From NCBI GenBank assembly GCA_025403435.1, contig JAJQZP010000235.1:930001-994000 (forward strand): DNA of 64,000 bases, given 5' to 3'. Position numbers and translations under genes: made by a program. This DNA is from Artocarpus heterophyllus. Lineage: Eukaryota; Streptophyta; Magnoliopsida; Rosales; Moraceae. The notes beneath the pieces were generated by a model. It saw only the letters and a program-made list of their open reading frames with translations, was not told where the DNA came from and did not search any database. This document shows positions 34,677 through 47,423 of the stretch, piece after piece; position 1 is the first letter of the stretch, and every line of letters starts with the position of its first letter.

Positions 34677-35869
34677 AGAGCTATGAAAGGCAAAGATTAT
34701 GGTTGCAGTGTGAGAATGGAAGAGTGCGCTATTACCTTTATTTAAAGAAACTAAGCCAAGTGACTTCACCGGAGAAGAAGAAATAAACTACTAAAAAAAC
34801 TGCAGCGGTAAAAATTTTGCAAAAGTATGTTATCTTATTTATTTATTTAAGGAGTAGCCGTTGGCATGTCCATAATTAAGATTCCAACTATTTTAATCTA
34901 ATTATTTTTAATTAGCGAATATGATCATGTAAACTTATGTTTCCTAATCAGCCAATCAACCATTAACTTCATTTTTTATCTGCCAGATTATTTCTTTTTT
35001 ATTTTAAGTTGAAAGTGGTCACTAGCCGTTGGCTTCTTCAGGCAATTTATTTTATTCTTATTTTATTATTCCTACTATTTTAATATAATGATCTTAATCA
35101 GCTAACAACATCATGTGACCTTAATTTTCTGTGCATCAACATCATGTGACTCGTATCTGCTACCTATATCTTAATTTTTGTTTGGAACAAAGTACGAATA
35201 GGTATTTATTATGTTAGCTAACTCCCATTTATTTATTTATTTATGATTGATAATTATAGAAGAATGGGAACTAGACATGGGTTTCTTCAACTAGAGGGAA
35301 AAAAAAACCTTGATATGCTCCACTATATTTACTCTAAACTATGACTTCCGTAACTATGGGATCTATATATTAACGAGACATTCAACCTTTAAATTATGTT
35401 TCTTTGTTTACTTTTTTAATTAATAAAAAAAAGATTAATTTTGGGATTGTTTTCGTAATAACGTCAAGAATTTAAACATTGTCATCGTTTGGCCTCCAAC
35501 GTTCACTTTTTTATACTTTTTCTTTCTACAATTTATTTCAACGTCTCCTAAGTTGCCCTTTGGTTGTAAACTACACCCATACTAAAACAATACCCACTGT
35601 GCGAAACAAATCCCTGTTATTAGCTTGAAAATTGGATGTTGTCCAAAAAAACTCTAGAACAATGCAAAGCTGAAGGATCCACATTCTTGATGTTTGTCTG
35701 AGAACCAACGCCTTGTGCTGCTGCATACGATGGTCAAACCTCCTGCCCTACCGGTCTCAAAGCCTACCTGAATTCTGAAGGGAAGGGAAGGCTTTAGAGC
35801 TAAGGTGACTCCAATGCTTCGATTAGTGACCTGATTAAGGTGAGCAAGAGAAGAGATAATATAACGCCC
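34677..35869. other. Intergenic DNA, nothing firmly recognised
   Basis: AT-rich with several short tandem 'tttatttatt' runs. A more balanced patch at 35640-35850 has coding-like phrases on the plus strand (P-T-P-C-A-A-A-Y-D-G-Q-T-S-C-P-T-G-L-K-A-Y-L-N) ending near a GTGAGC donor-like site, but I do not recognise it and it contains stops. Confidence 0.4.
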
Positions 35870-38021
35870 CGAAATTTATTTAATGTTAATGTAATGTAAA
35901 TAATGAATTAGTGTGCCATTATTAATGTTTTAACATTAATTAGATTATTTGGTTGAATTTTAAAATTTTCGGTTGTTTTATTAAATTGATGCATTCAAGT
36001 AATTTCCTATTGTTTTAAAGTGATGTTTTGAGTTTTAAAACACAACAATTTGTAAAATGTTAAAAATACTCCGTTTTGCAAAACCGTGGGCGGCACATGG
36101 TTTTCGCACAGTAAAACCGCCCACCGATTTTCTCTATTTATTTCCTTCCTCTCTCTCTCTCCTCACTCTCACGCAGCCTCTCTCTCCCTTTCTCTTGATC
36201 TCTCTCGGCAATCTCTCTCTCTCTATCTCTCTCAAAATTTTGAAAACCAAATTCGAATCCAAGCTTCGGGTTAGCAAGGAGGAAGCCCATGGACGTGATT
36301 TAGCAACCGAGATCGCGGATTGAAGCTTCGATTCGAGGTTAGTTTTGAAATTTCCAAACTTTTTTTAAAATTTTTAATTTTGTGCATTTTTGAAATCTAG
36401 GTTTGTTTAAGCTTAGAAAACCGTGGATTTGAGTTAAATGAACTTAGAACAACTAGAATCTAAGCTTAGATTGAAGAAGAACGAGTCGGATTCAAGATTT
36501 TTCATTTTTCCTCAATTTTTCCTATTTTTGGATTTTCAGGATTTTTGTGTTTGAATCTTGTTTAAATGAGTTTTAAAGTGTCTAAATATGTTTTTCTATC
36601 ATCTATGAATGTTTTCTATGCCTGAGATTTGAGAAAAATAGGTTAGGATCAAGATTTGGGTTTTAGGGAAATCAAAACCCGTGGCTAGAATTTCTAGATT
36701 TTTCCAGTTCGACAGGCCAGAATAGGGATCGGCAGGCCGGTGTTCTTTAGTCCGGCAGGCCGAACTTGGAAATTGTTCGGTCGACCGAACTTTGCTTCCG
36801 GCAGGCCGAACTGTGCAGTTCGGCAGGCCGAAGCAGGGAGTCCGGCAGGCCGACCGAGGCATGGAAATTTTTGTGATTTTTACCCGTTTTCATTGTTTTG
36901 AACCCTGATTTAAATCCCAACCTTATATGATGATTTTAAAGGTACAAATGGCACACTAGGACATCATGAAACGGTTTAGTAACATAGAATGTCTCGAACT
37001 AGATATTGATCGACTTAGTTTGTATCTAGGATTGTTTGTGGTTCCGCGGAGCTAACGTATAGCGGACCGGGATTACGGTGTGGGGCACCGGCACGAGTAT
37101 TAAGGTAGGACTTCTATCTTATTTCTTTGGTAGACTGGTTTTGAAATGATTTGGCTTTGAAAAGGATTTCCATTAAAAAGGTTTTCAACGGTGTTTGAAA
37201 ATGGATTTATTGGTTATATTTTAATATACCGTGACCTGAAATGAACTCCATAACAAATGTAATTGACAACACTCGGTAATTGGGTTTTGAATGATAATGA
37301 TAATAATCACATAGGCATGATGTCATATCAGAGATCGGGTCGTGTAGCGATCGACCTTGGGGGCACGTCCCGAAACCCAACTGGGCCACTACGGTGGTGA
37401 TATAATGGTTTGCCTAGGTAAAAGAACAATGGTATTTTTGATTGTGCGAATAGACTGTTCTGGGTCAGGACGGTTCTACTCAAATTAATATTTATTTATT
37501 TATTTATTTATTTATTCATTTACGTTTTCTTTTGAGTAACTCCTAAACAATAATATGTTTCTTTGCATTAAATTATTTTATAAAACATAGTCCTACTGAG
37601 CCTTTCGCTCACGTTTTATTGTTTTAAATTCTCCCCCCCCCCCCTCTAGGTGGTTTCCCATTTAGGTTTAGAGAGGATTCTTCGGACCGAACTCAGGAGC
37701 AAAAGGAGGATTGATTTATATTTTGTACTATTTAATCAAGGCATGTAAGATTTAACTTTATTTGTATATGGACTGTGATTGTATTTATGATATTGTCAGG
37801 ACTATGTGTGTGCATAAGTTGTGGGTTGTGGAATCCATACTCACGGTTTTTATTTAATTATTATTATTTGCTTAACGTTTATGAATCCTTTTATAAAAAT
37901 GTGGTTGAAATCTTCTTATTTCTCACTTAATTTGATTTTTAAACCATTGGTTTTAATTAAATTCTCTTTTAATTAATTTAAATAATCCGCCACGTCACCT
38001 CCCGTACTCTGGGGCGTGACA
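35870..38021 (+). mobile_element. Solo LTR with TGTAACGCCCCG-type termini
   Basis: A 2152-bp non-coding block starts TATAACGCCCCG (probably mutated from TGTAACG) and ends GGGGCGTGACA, giving complementary CGCCCC/GGGGCG termini. Flanks are GATAA and AATAG, matching at only three of five positions, so the target duplication is not convincing. A TATTTAT box near 36125 is followed by a long CT-rich leader (36140-36230). A seven-unit array of CGGCAGGCCG palindromes lies at 36710-36852. A (TTTA)n run (37491-37520) and a 12-C run (37633-37644) are present. Termini of this type are seen in plant Ty3/gypsy LTRs; the lineage is inferred. Confidence 0.65.
36710..36852. repeat. 22-bp-spaced array of CGGCAGGCCG palindromes
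   Basis: Seven motifs start at 36710 (CGACAGGCCA), 36730, 36753, 36778 (CGGTCGACCG), 36799, 36821 and 36843; five are exactly CGGCAGGCCG. The steps are 20-25 bases. Most motifs sit in the wider palindrome TTCGGCAGGCCGAA or TCCGGCAGGCCGAA, while the bases between motifs differ from unit to unit. Confidence 0.88.
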
Positions 38022-39291
38022 AATAGAGTATGGCAAGAAAGAGTAAAACATCACGCTTAAGATAGAGTTAATACTCCTATTTATAGAGTTTAGTTTGGTT
38101 TGGGTTTGAACTAGATGCAACCCGAGTGTACAGTTGCATGGTCTTGAGGGTTGACTAACAATTATTACAACCTCCGTAGTTGGATTTCCTATGGAGGGTT
38201 AGGATGGTGTCATGTTATGACTTGGTTGTATGTATATTATTTTTAGGAGACAATCCTCCTCCTGTGAGAATCGCCTAAGTGTGGTTCTACCCAGGTTAGG
38301 TCCTGAGTAGTCTAAGCAACCCCAAATGGTGTTATCCGTCGTCTTGTCTCACTCGGCCAAATGGATCGTTCACCATATCGGATGATGCCAGTATTCGGCT
38401 GCAATAGTCGTGCAGCTGGACCCTTCACATTGCAAAAGTTGCGTGGAATGTCGTGGCCCAATCACGCCATTTGGCTGCCCTACTGGAGTACTCTGCTCGG
38501 CGTAATTAATTCAACGGACGATCAAATTTTGCCAATATACCAACGGGCTTGCACGGATTTTCAAGGTGCTAATATAACATTTCATGATTGCACCTAAGAA
38601 GCATAATATAACATTTATTTAACCTAAAATCAACGTTAACAATAATCTATGATAGCAAAATTTCTTGGTCTTATGTATTAAAAACTAGTGTTACATTGAG
38701 TAAGTTAATATCATTGTTAGGGTCTTTGGACCTTTCCATGTGTACAACTTTACACGTGCATGCTGACTTCTTGGGATCCTATATGGAAATTAATCATGAT
38801 AATCTAGCTTGCACATTCTTCTTTGTTTATAGGAATTGTTAATGTTAAATTTTAAATAATTCAATTTGGATTGGATGGAAGCTTATTCTTCATCATATTC
38901 ATCTTAGGTTACGGATTTTATTGTATTTGAATTCTAAATCTTTTAACTTCATATGCTGAGAAGTTTGTGTTTCGAATTTGTGGTGTTTAATTTTCAAATT
39001 CAATTCAATTCGCATTGGTATTACTTGTATGGTAAGGCAATTTTGAATCTTGGATGATAATTTGAATTTTTTGCGTCGGTTTGAACTTGGAATATCTTGA
39101 CTAATATCCGAATGATTTGATTGGAGGTTGGGTTAATTTAAATTTGAATTTGAGCTGGAGATGTCCTTATCTTTTAAATTGGAACATTGGTTAAGCTAAT
39201 TTATACTTAAATGAGTCTAGATTCATTAATCAATTAGCTTAACTTAATCTGTGAGTTTTGTAGGGAATTTTTTTTCTGATAAGATCAAAAA
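38022..39291. other. Intergenic DNA, nothing firmly recognised
   Basis: AT-rich. One 78-codon open frame (38361-38597) has a plausible amino-acid texture but I recognise no family in it, and nothing around it supports a gene. Confidence 0.4.
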
Positions 39292-40077
39292 TGAAGGAAC
39301 TAACAGATTTCGTCTGCAATTTTAAAATCTTTTAAATTGCACTTCTTCGGCAGCGCATATATACAGTTTATGAAGATCACCCATGTAGCAATGCCCAATA
39401 ATATTGCCCATTTTAGGAATTCAATTCAACGCAAGTCTTGCACATTTTCAGCTACTAAATTCGAACTTGAAGTTAGATTAGTTGTGATTCGACCATAGGA
39501 TTCGTGGATGTATCTAGACACTTCTCATGTTTAGGCTTTGTTTATTTAAGGAGATCGACTTGTGACTTCCAAGTGAGAGAATACCATAGTAAAAACCTTG
39601 GTGTTTTTAGACTGCAACAAATTTTGCTCTCAACCATGTGTTGTTTTAGTGCATCCGTTCCAAGACAGAAAGTCCGAGGAGGAGTTGTTCATGGCTTGAA
39701 GGCTCGGAGTATGTTAGATGGACATAAGATGAGCAAAGATGGCTTGGAGTAGTACAAGAAGTCTGAAGGAGTGCGAGCAGTGTGTGGAGTATCGTGGATT
39801 TCAAGTTAGTGTAGTTCCTAGGTATTCTTGTAATTCTAAACTTTGTAATTATAATTTGGTAAAGTGGATCCTTTTTATTTTTGGTGTAAGTAGAACTCAT
39901 GGTTTTTTCTTCAAAGGTTTTTGTCCACACTAAATAACCATATCATGGTGCTCATTTGTTTAAATTTTGCACTTTTAATTTACACAGCTTTTATATTTAG
40001 TTATAATTTATACATGGTACCATTTAACGTGTTCTATACGCATAGAATACTATTTGTTCTATCAATCAGGTATTATA
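39292..40077 (+). repeat. 5' LTR of copia element
   Basis: It begins TGAAGGAACTAAC and ends GGTATTATA (3' copy: GGTATTACA). Shared blocks with the 3' LTR include CTGCAATTTTAAAATC, GATGTATCTAGACACTTC and AGTCCGAG.AGGAGTTGTTC. The start is placed at the first TG with plausible alignment and may be off by some bases. Confidence 0.8.
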
Positions 40078-40079
40078 AG

Positions 40080-40090
40080 TGGTATCAGAG
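40080..40090 (+). other. Primer-binding site of copia element
   Basis: TGGTATCAGAG, the complement of the 3' end of initiator tRNA-Met, lies two bases after the 5' LTR. Confidence 0.85.
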
Positions 40091-43000
40091 TAGGACACCA
40101 TATCCACAATGAAGATCTCGAGCTCAAGACCACATGGATAGACATGGAGAAGGAGATTCTACTATGAGGCCACCTTTACTCAATGGCTTAAACTATGCAT
40201 ATTGGTAGGCAAAAATGAGAGCATTTCTCAGCTCCATTGATGAATGTGTTTGGAGAAGTGTCAAGTTAGGTTGGTCACCACCAACAATTGAAGTAGATGG
40301 TGTTGCTATTCTCAAGGAAACCAAAGACTGGTCTTTGACGAAATTTGACCTATCTACTTGAAATGCAAAAGGTTTGAATGCTATTTTAATGTTGTTGATG
40401 CTAACTAACTCAAACTAATCTCAACATGCATAGAAGCAAAGGTAGCTTAGAAAAAGCTGAAAGTTGCATATGAAGGAACAATTAGAGTTAAACGTTCCAA
40501 GTTGCAAATGTTGGCCACGCAATTTGATGAAATTATCATGCAAAAAGATTAGATTTTTGCTAAGTTCTACTCCAGATTGCGTGATATCATCAACTCCTCA
40601 TTTTCCTTAGGTAAAGTATACTCAGATGCGAAGATCGTGCAAAAAATATTGAGATCTCTACCTGATAGATTTCATACAAAGGTGATCACTATCAAGGAGC
40701 ATCAGAATATAGACACGATGACAGTTGAAGAACTGTTGGTTCTCTAAAAACCTATGAGACAAAGCTGAAAAACAAAAAGAATGAGAGGGATCGTGGCATA
40801 GCACTAGCGGCTGAAAAAGAAAATGAGAAGGAAGCTCCTAAAGGTGACCTCAAAGATGAAGCAATGATAAAGTGGTTCCTAAATGATAACCTTCGTCAGA
40901 ACAGTATAAATTTCTCAGAGATTCCAAGATGGAACCAAGGAAACAAGGCTTGTGGCAGCAACACCAAGGAAAAAAGGTTTGACAAAAAGAGAGGTATATA
41001 GTGTAATGAATGTGATAGTTATCGCCATATTGTAGCTGACTGTGCAAATACTCAAGCAAAGAAGAAAGGCAGCAACTAAGGTATGACAACAACTTAGAGT
41101 GATGAAGAAAAATATATCAATAAAGAAGAAGACAAAGTGGTTAGTAATTTTGTTGCCTTCACTGGTTCAACTAACTTCTTTGTTTGTGATTCTGGAGATA
41201 AGGAAAATCACAACTTTGACGAACTCCAAGAAGCCTATGATGATTTGTGTGCCTCGTGGGACAAAATGGTTAAAAAAATCGAGTATTGGAAGAGCATATT
41301 TTAGATCTGCAACTAACAAAGAAAGTGCTAGGATTTGGATACAACTCTCTAAAGAGACAGTTAGATGAAGCTAAAAAAAACTCCAATTTTTCACTACAAA
41401 TCTTGCCAGATCCAAAGAGGGGGTACAAAAGCTCATTATTGGTGCTGCCAAGATAGATAAGGTGTAAAGTGTTGGAAAACTAGATAATGACAAGCGTGAT
41501 ATGCGTTAAACCAAAGATAGCTCTGCTACGGCCAAAGGAAAAACTGTGTTTGTAAAGGCTGAACTAGCTGAGACATCCAAGATTAGTGAAGAACAACAAT
41601 CTGACCTAAAGTGCAAGCAATAGACACTATAGTCCTTCCAGCAATTGTATGCTAAGAGGAGATCAGAACGACATTGTCCCTACATCTGACAGACACCTTG
41701 CATCAAGATAAATGTAAGTAGAAAAGGTAATAAAACTCGTAAAATTCATGTTTTCCATCATTGTGGTGTTAAAGGACGCGTAAGACATAACTGTTTTCAA
41801 CTCATTCAATTTATCTGTGAAGATAGGGCCTAAGAATAACCCAGTCAAGAAAATACAAAGGGTTTGGATGAAAAAAAATGCCTTTACTTGTTTTGCTTCA
41901 CACATTTCTCTTAAAGCTTTCACTGCTGAGAACTGGTACTTTGATAGTGGGTGTTCTAGGCATATGACAGGTGATAGGCAGCTTTTTAAGGAATACAAGC
42001 CATGTTTTGGTGGAGCTTTCACATTCAGTGATGGGAAGAAAGGAAAAATTATTGGAAAGGAAACAATAGCAGTAATTGGGTTCCTAAGGTTGAAGAATGT
42101 ACTTCTTGTGGATCGTCTTAAGGTAAACCCGATGAACATAAGCCAAATTTGTGAGGACAAAATATAAGTGTAGTTTGCACAGAATGGCCGTCAGGCTATT
42201 GATAAATAGGGGTAGTCCGTACTAATACGATGAAGATCACACGACCACTGCTACATGTTGGAACAATCACTGCACGGTTTCTCTATGACCACAGACCCAA
42301 CTAAGTTGTGGCACTAAAGGCTAGGACATATGAATCACAAAGATCTACATAAATAGATCTACTTTGGTGCAGCCAGAGGCATTCCAATTCTAGTAAGAAA
42401 ACTCGAAGGAGTGTGTAGGCTATGCCAACATGGTAAGTAGATAAAAAGCTCCCACAAAGCCAGTTAGTACTCCACTACCTCAAAGGTAATGGAAATATTA
42501 CACATGGATCTAATGGGTCTGATGATTTTCGAAAGTGTAGGAGGTCAGAAATACATTTTGTATGTGCTGATGATTTTTCACTCTTTACTTGGTTTGATTT
42601 CCTTAAAGAAAAATCTAATAGCTTTGACTACTTCAAAAAATTATGCATGAGATTAATGAATGAGAAAAATTGCAAAATTATTGAAATTGTGAAAATTAGG
42701 ACTGATCATGGAAAATAATATGAAAACTCAAACTTTTCTGATTTTTACAATGCATATGGTATATCTCACGAATTCTCTGCTCTAAAAACTCTTGAGCAAA
42801 ACAAGTTGGTAGAAAGAAAGAATATGCATTTGTAGGAAATGGTTCAAGTCATGCTAGACAACAAGAAGTTGACAAAGAGACTGGGCTGAGGCTGTCAACA
42901 TAGCTTGCTACATCATCAACTGTGTCTACATACATTTAGCGACGAAGCAGACACCTTATGAGATCTGGAAGGACAGAAGGCCCAACCTAAGTTACTTTGA

Positions 43001-43564
43001 CGTGTTTGGCAGTAAGTGTTACATTTTGAATGATTGTGAACTACTAGGAAAATTTGATCCTAAAAATGATGAAGGTGTTTTCATTGGCTATTCTCAACAC
43101 AGTTGGGCTTATCGAATTTATAAGGTGCGAACTCAAACCATCATGGAGTCAATCAATGTTGTGATTGACGATACTGATGGTTTTTTTCAAGTTTTTGCAA
43201 GAGGAGGAAATATAGGATCTACTAGTGTAAGGACCATCAAAAAGAAGTATAGTGGATCTAGCAGAACCTACTGAGGACACAAAGGACACAGCTATGGATA
43301 ATTTACCAACAGAACCTGTGACAGAGGCTATGTCTACACCAGAGCCAAAAACACGACTTGTGTGAACAAGACCTTTATCTAGGGTAATAAAGGCACACCC
43401 CCACAGAAAGTTGATAGGAAAAAATGGATGAAAGGATGGTTAATGGAAGACAACGGCATAATCAAATAGTCTCCGCTACAGAGCCTAAGAACGTTAAAGA
43501 GGCTTTCTTGGAAGAAGCATAGATAAAGGCTATCCAAGAAGAACTTGAACCATTCGAAAGAAAC

Positions 43565-46500
43565 TGTAATGATCATACCTATGGCTATTATTCAACTACT
43601 TAAACATACACTTATATAGATTACACGATTGTGCCAAAAATTTTTTGACTTTACTAATTACTTTCTAATTAGAACTATTTTTATTTTTTGATGCAATATA
43701 AACAATGACATGTCATAGTGACTAAATAGTCATCCCAAAACATACATAATACTAAAATCGTATAGTTCACATGGTAACCAAAAGGGTCATATTTAAGAAA
43801 AACTAAGTGCATGGTATCCATTTCCTAATCTTCACTTTAATCGTCTTTCGCTTTATCACTGTCTATCAGATATTATTGACAAGTTGTTTACCTATAGTAT
43901 AAATATTCTTGGATAAGTTTTCACTCAATAAGTAAGGACTATAACTTGCAAAACATTTATAATAACATGTAACAATAAAATGCGTGTACCAATTTTGCTC
44001 AGTTATGATCATGTCTTATTAATTGATAAAGCTCGAGTAGTGGTATTGAATGCGTGTGATCAATGGGAAGTTAGGTTTTGCAAGGTCCCAACAACATTGT
44101 GATCTAATTTAGTTTTATTTTTAAATCTTGAGCCTCATTGTGAGTCGAGAGGTTGGTACGACACTTAAATTAAATCCGTTCTTTAAAAGTTTCACTGAAC
44201 TATTTTAGTAGATATGCAGCATGGCATGGCATAACATACTTTTACATAGAACTAAACATGCTTACTATCTTTCTTTGGAAACATTTGTTTTAAAACTATT
44301 CATACTGTAGACAAGATTCCTACTTACTTGTTTTCTCATAGCAAGTCTCTCTATTTACACAAAAATTTCATATCCTCTATGGGAAACAATTCGGTATAAA
44401 CACTCATTAAAAGTGTGCAAGAATAATCTATTTTATGCCATTTTAATTTTTAGCATAATCGTAAATTTTTTTTATCATAATTCCTTTATCAAAGGATCAT
44501 AAAAATTATTATTTCTATTACAAGGATCAATTACTTTATTAAATCCTCATTGCCTTTCATTCGTGTTAAAATTAATAACTAATTAATTTAAAATAATTAA
44601 TTATCTTATTTACATGACTTAAAGTAACTAAATTAGAAATTTCCTAAATTCATGATTCTTGAACTTAGTTCTAATTAACCATTCTATTAATTCATTTAGT
44701 GGGCTCGTAAATCGTTCAAAACTCAATAGGCCCAAAAAGGATCCTAAAATGTTCTATATGTCGTATCATTAAAATTATGACCCGAGTGGCTTTTTGGACT
44801 AAGACGGGCGTTGTACCCATGTCTACTGTTATAATACTAAAAATCTAGCATGTCAAGTTTTTACAATAGCCATTTTAACATTCACGTAAAAACTATTAAA
44901 GTTTTGTGGCACAAGGTCACGCTTTAATAATATTTATTTAGCTCAAAATTAGTATCAAAATTGCGCTTTAAAATTTCGTTTGAAAATGATAAACACTAAA
45001 TCTAAGGCTTATATAGTTTTTCGTGAGTGTCATAATTTCTTGGTTTGCTGAAAAACTGGATTCTATAGGCATGCGATCATCGTTTATAAAAACTAGTACT
45101 GAAAGGTACTTTTCGATTAGTTTTAGAAAATTCTTATGAAACTATATGTTAAAGAAAATTTTTCCATTTAAAGTTTTTATTCATGAAAATTAATTGTTTT
45201 AAATATGTTATTTAATAACTTTCATACTCATCTAAAAGTCCGAATCACTATCTTTAGTATATTTGTTTTCTGATTAAATTTTGCAAACCTACCGATTAAC
45301 AAGTTTTGACTGTTTTTATAAATCCCAATTAAAGTCCATTTTAGAGGCAAATTTTTACAAGACTTTCTCCGCAAAAGTTCTTCATTTCGTCGAAAACTAA
45401 AACTTTCCTGTTGGGCAAAAATTACAATTCGGCCTCAAAGGCAGCCCAAAACTTTAAAAGCCTGTTTTAACTCATAAATACAGTTTTAAAGAGGCAAATT
45501 TTGGAAAAGTTTTCTCATGAAAGTTATCCATTTTGTCAAAAACTAAAAATTTCTTGTTCAGTGAAACATGAGTTTAGGCTTGAAATGACCAAAACAGTGG
45601 CTGCCTGCACCAAAACAATTTTGGATAGCAACCATAACTATTTTGTACAGCCAGAGGAAGTTTTGAAAAGCTGCCTGGAAACCCATCCTATAATCAAAAC
45701 TGCGTTTTTGCTTAATTATAGAGTTTTATTTAAAACGTCAAAATCTAAAAGTCCCGTGTTCAAAAATTTTTAAAATCCAACTCTAAGGCTTCCGTTTTCG
45801 CAATCAAAGTTTGTGGAAAATTTTTCTACACATCAATACATGCACAATACTTAACTTAAACATACATAACCTAACTTATTACAACAAATTACATATAGAG
45901 CCACACCAACCAACATAAATAAAATTATTACAAACTATAATATTATTAAAACATAAACTTAACTCATAAAATTCCAAACTTGAATGAACTAAAAGATTTA
46001 AAGAGGAAAGTTCAGGATTTTACCCTTGAAGACACTTCCTTGGTGATTTTCTCTAGAAAAGCCTATTCTTCCTCCTTTCCTCTTGATTCAAACACTAAAA
46101 ACACACTTTATACATAAAAATATTATCTTGTTTTATCTAAGTAAATAAAAAGAAAAAGATTGGAACTTTACCCTTGATGATCTCTATAAAACTCTAACCT
46201 TGTTCTTCTTGTTCTATTCCCTTCTAGTCCTTGTTTTCTTCTTACTTTGATTAGTATTTTTGTTATGGAAAGCAATAAATTTTTGGAGGCTTGGTTAAAG
46301 GAAAACCGGTTCTTGGAAGAGGAAAATAGAAAGAAAAATCTTGGAATACCTTCGTGTTGGAATCGGTTTTGGAGGGTGAGAATGAGAAGAAAATTTCTTG
46401 GTGAATCTTGAACTAGGATATGGTTTTGAGAGAGGAATTGGGAAGAAAATTTTAAACTTGGACGCTTTGTAGGATATCCGGTTTTGAGAGGGAGGATTGG

Positions 46501-47423
46501 AGAGAAAATGGAGACCAAAATGAGATGGTATATCCATATATAGACCAAGGCTAATCTAATCCTCCTACTTAATTAATGTTTAATTAGTCTCTAAAATGAT
46601 TTTGATGGGCTAAATTTTTGGCTTAGAAACATCTAATGTTGGCACCATTCTCTAATGAAGTTTGGTGAGATTTGTGTCTCAATAATGCATCAAAGACAAG
46701 CTTCAAATCAAGTCCAAATCAGGGTCGAATCCATTCCTTTTGATCTTATTTTTAAAGATTCCCACTAAACATATATATTTTACACTACTCGGAGATGACT
46801 AACTTAACTGACAAGAGATTTAATATCTGACTGGTTTTAACCTATTTTTTTAATACAGTTGTACGATAATCACAGTGTAAATCAATACCGATATATGTTT
46901 TAATCGCGCACTGATTTTTAAATTGTTTTAGACTTAAAATTATTTCTAGATTAAATAAAAAATCTAAACTTGACTTTTGCTGCTTCTAGACTTGGTAATT
47001 GACGGTTTTTCAATGGTGCCAATTTCTTAGCTTGCATAGCATTCTCTATCGAAATTATTAGTCGCGTAATTCCGATTTTAAATTAATTAGCAACTAAGGA
47101 CTTGTTGATCATTAGAGTGTTTCTTGGTAAACTACTAACTTTATTCTGCACTTGAAAATTCTTGTTATTAAAATTCTCAAATTATTTACGAATTGAAATT
47201 TCTTTCACATTAATTCACTATAGATTTTATCAACTGAATTATTAAATCATAAAAGTTAATAAATTTTAACATTTAAAATTTGCTATAGAATTTTATGGAA
47301 TATTTACATCAATTTCCTATATCCTTTAGTCACAAAAATTCTTACATGATATTTTCTAGGAACATCCTTGATTTAACTATGTAAATTATATTATTTAATT
47401 CCATAATTTTCTCGGTCATTACA
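43565..47423 (-). mobile_element. Large LTR-type insertion (solo LTR or non-autonomous element) with TGTAATGA ends
   Basis: This 3859-bp block interrupts the copia reverse transcriptase. It is bounded by a perfect 5-bp duplication GAAAC (43560-43564 and 47424-47428), and its ends are complementary: TGTAATGATC and GGTCATTACA. TG...CA ends with a 5-bp duplication identify an LTR-retroelement integration. No second LTR, primer site or coding sequence was recognised, so it is most simply a very long solo LTR. A TATA-like CTATATATGG followed by CT-rich leader on the minus strand (about 46540 downward) suggests minus orientation. An internal imperfect duplication lies at 45343-45640. The short frames inside are not convincing genes. 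Confidence 0.8.
45343..45640. repeat. Imperfect 148-bp tandem duplication inside the LTR-type insertion
   Basis: GAGGCAAATTTT at 45343 recurs at 45491. Both copies continue through AAAACTAAAA and TTTCNTGTT to a 'ggcctcaaa/ggcttgaaat' and 'ccaaaac' block. Confidence 0.6.

Noticed and set aside
31368..34681. AGAGC on both sides of gypsy remnant B as a target-site duplication
   Set aside because: AGAGC at 31368-31372 lies within an 'agagagagc' run and the adjoining sequence does not end like the LTR, so the match is probably chance.
38361..38597. 78-codon open frame as a gene
   Set aside because: Plausible amino-acid texture but no recognised family, no conserved context and no exon partners.
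46168..46548. 126-codon minus-strand open frame in the long LTR-type insertion
   Set aside because: It is the CT-rich leader just after the LTR's TATA-like box; low-complexity Phe/Ser/Leu-rich product and no homology recognised.
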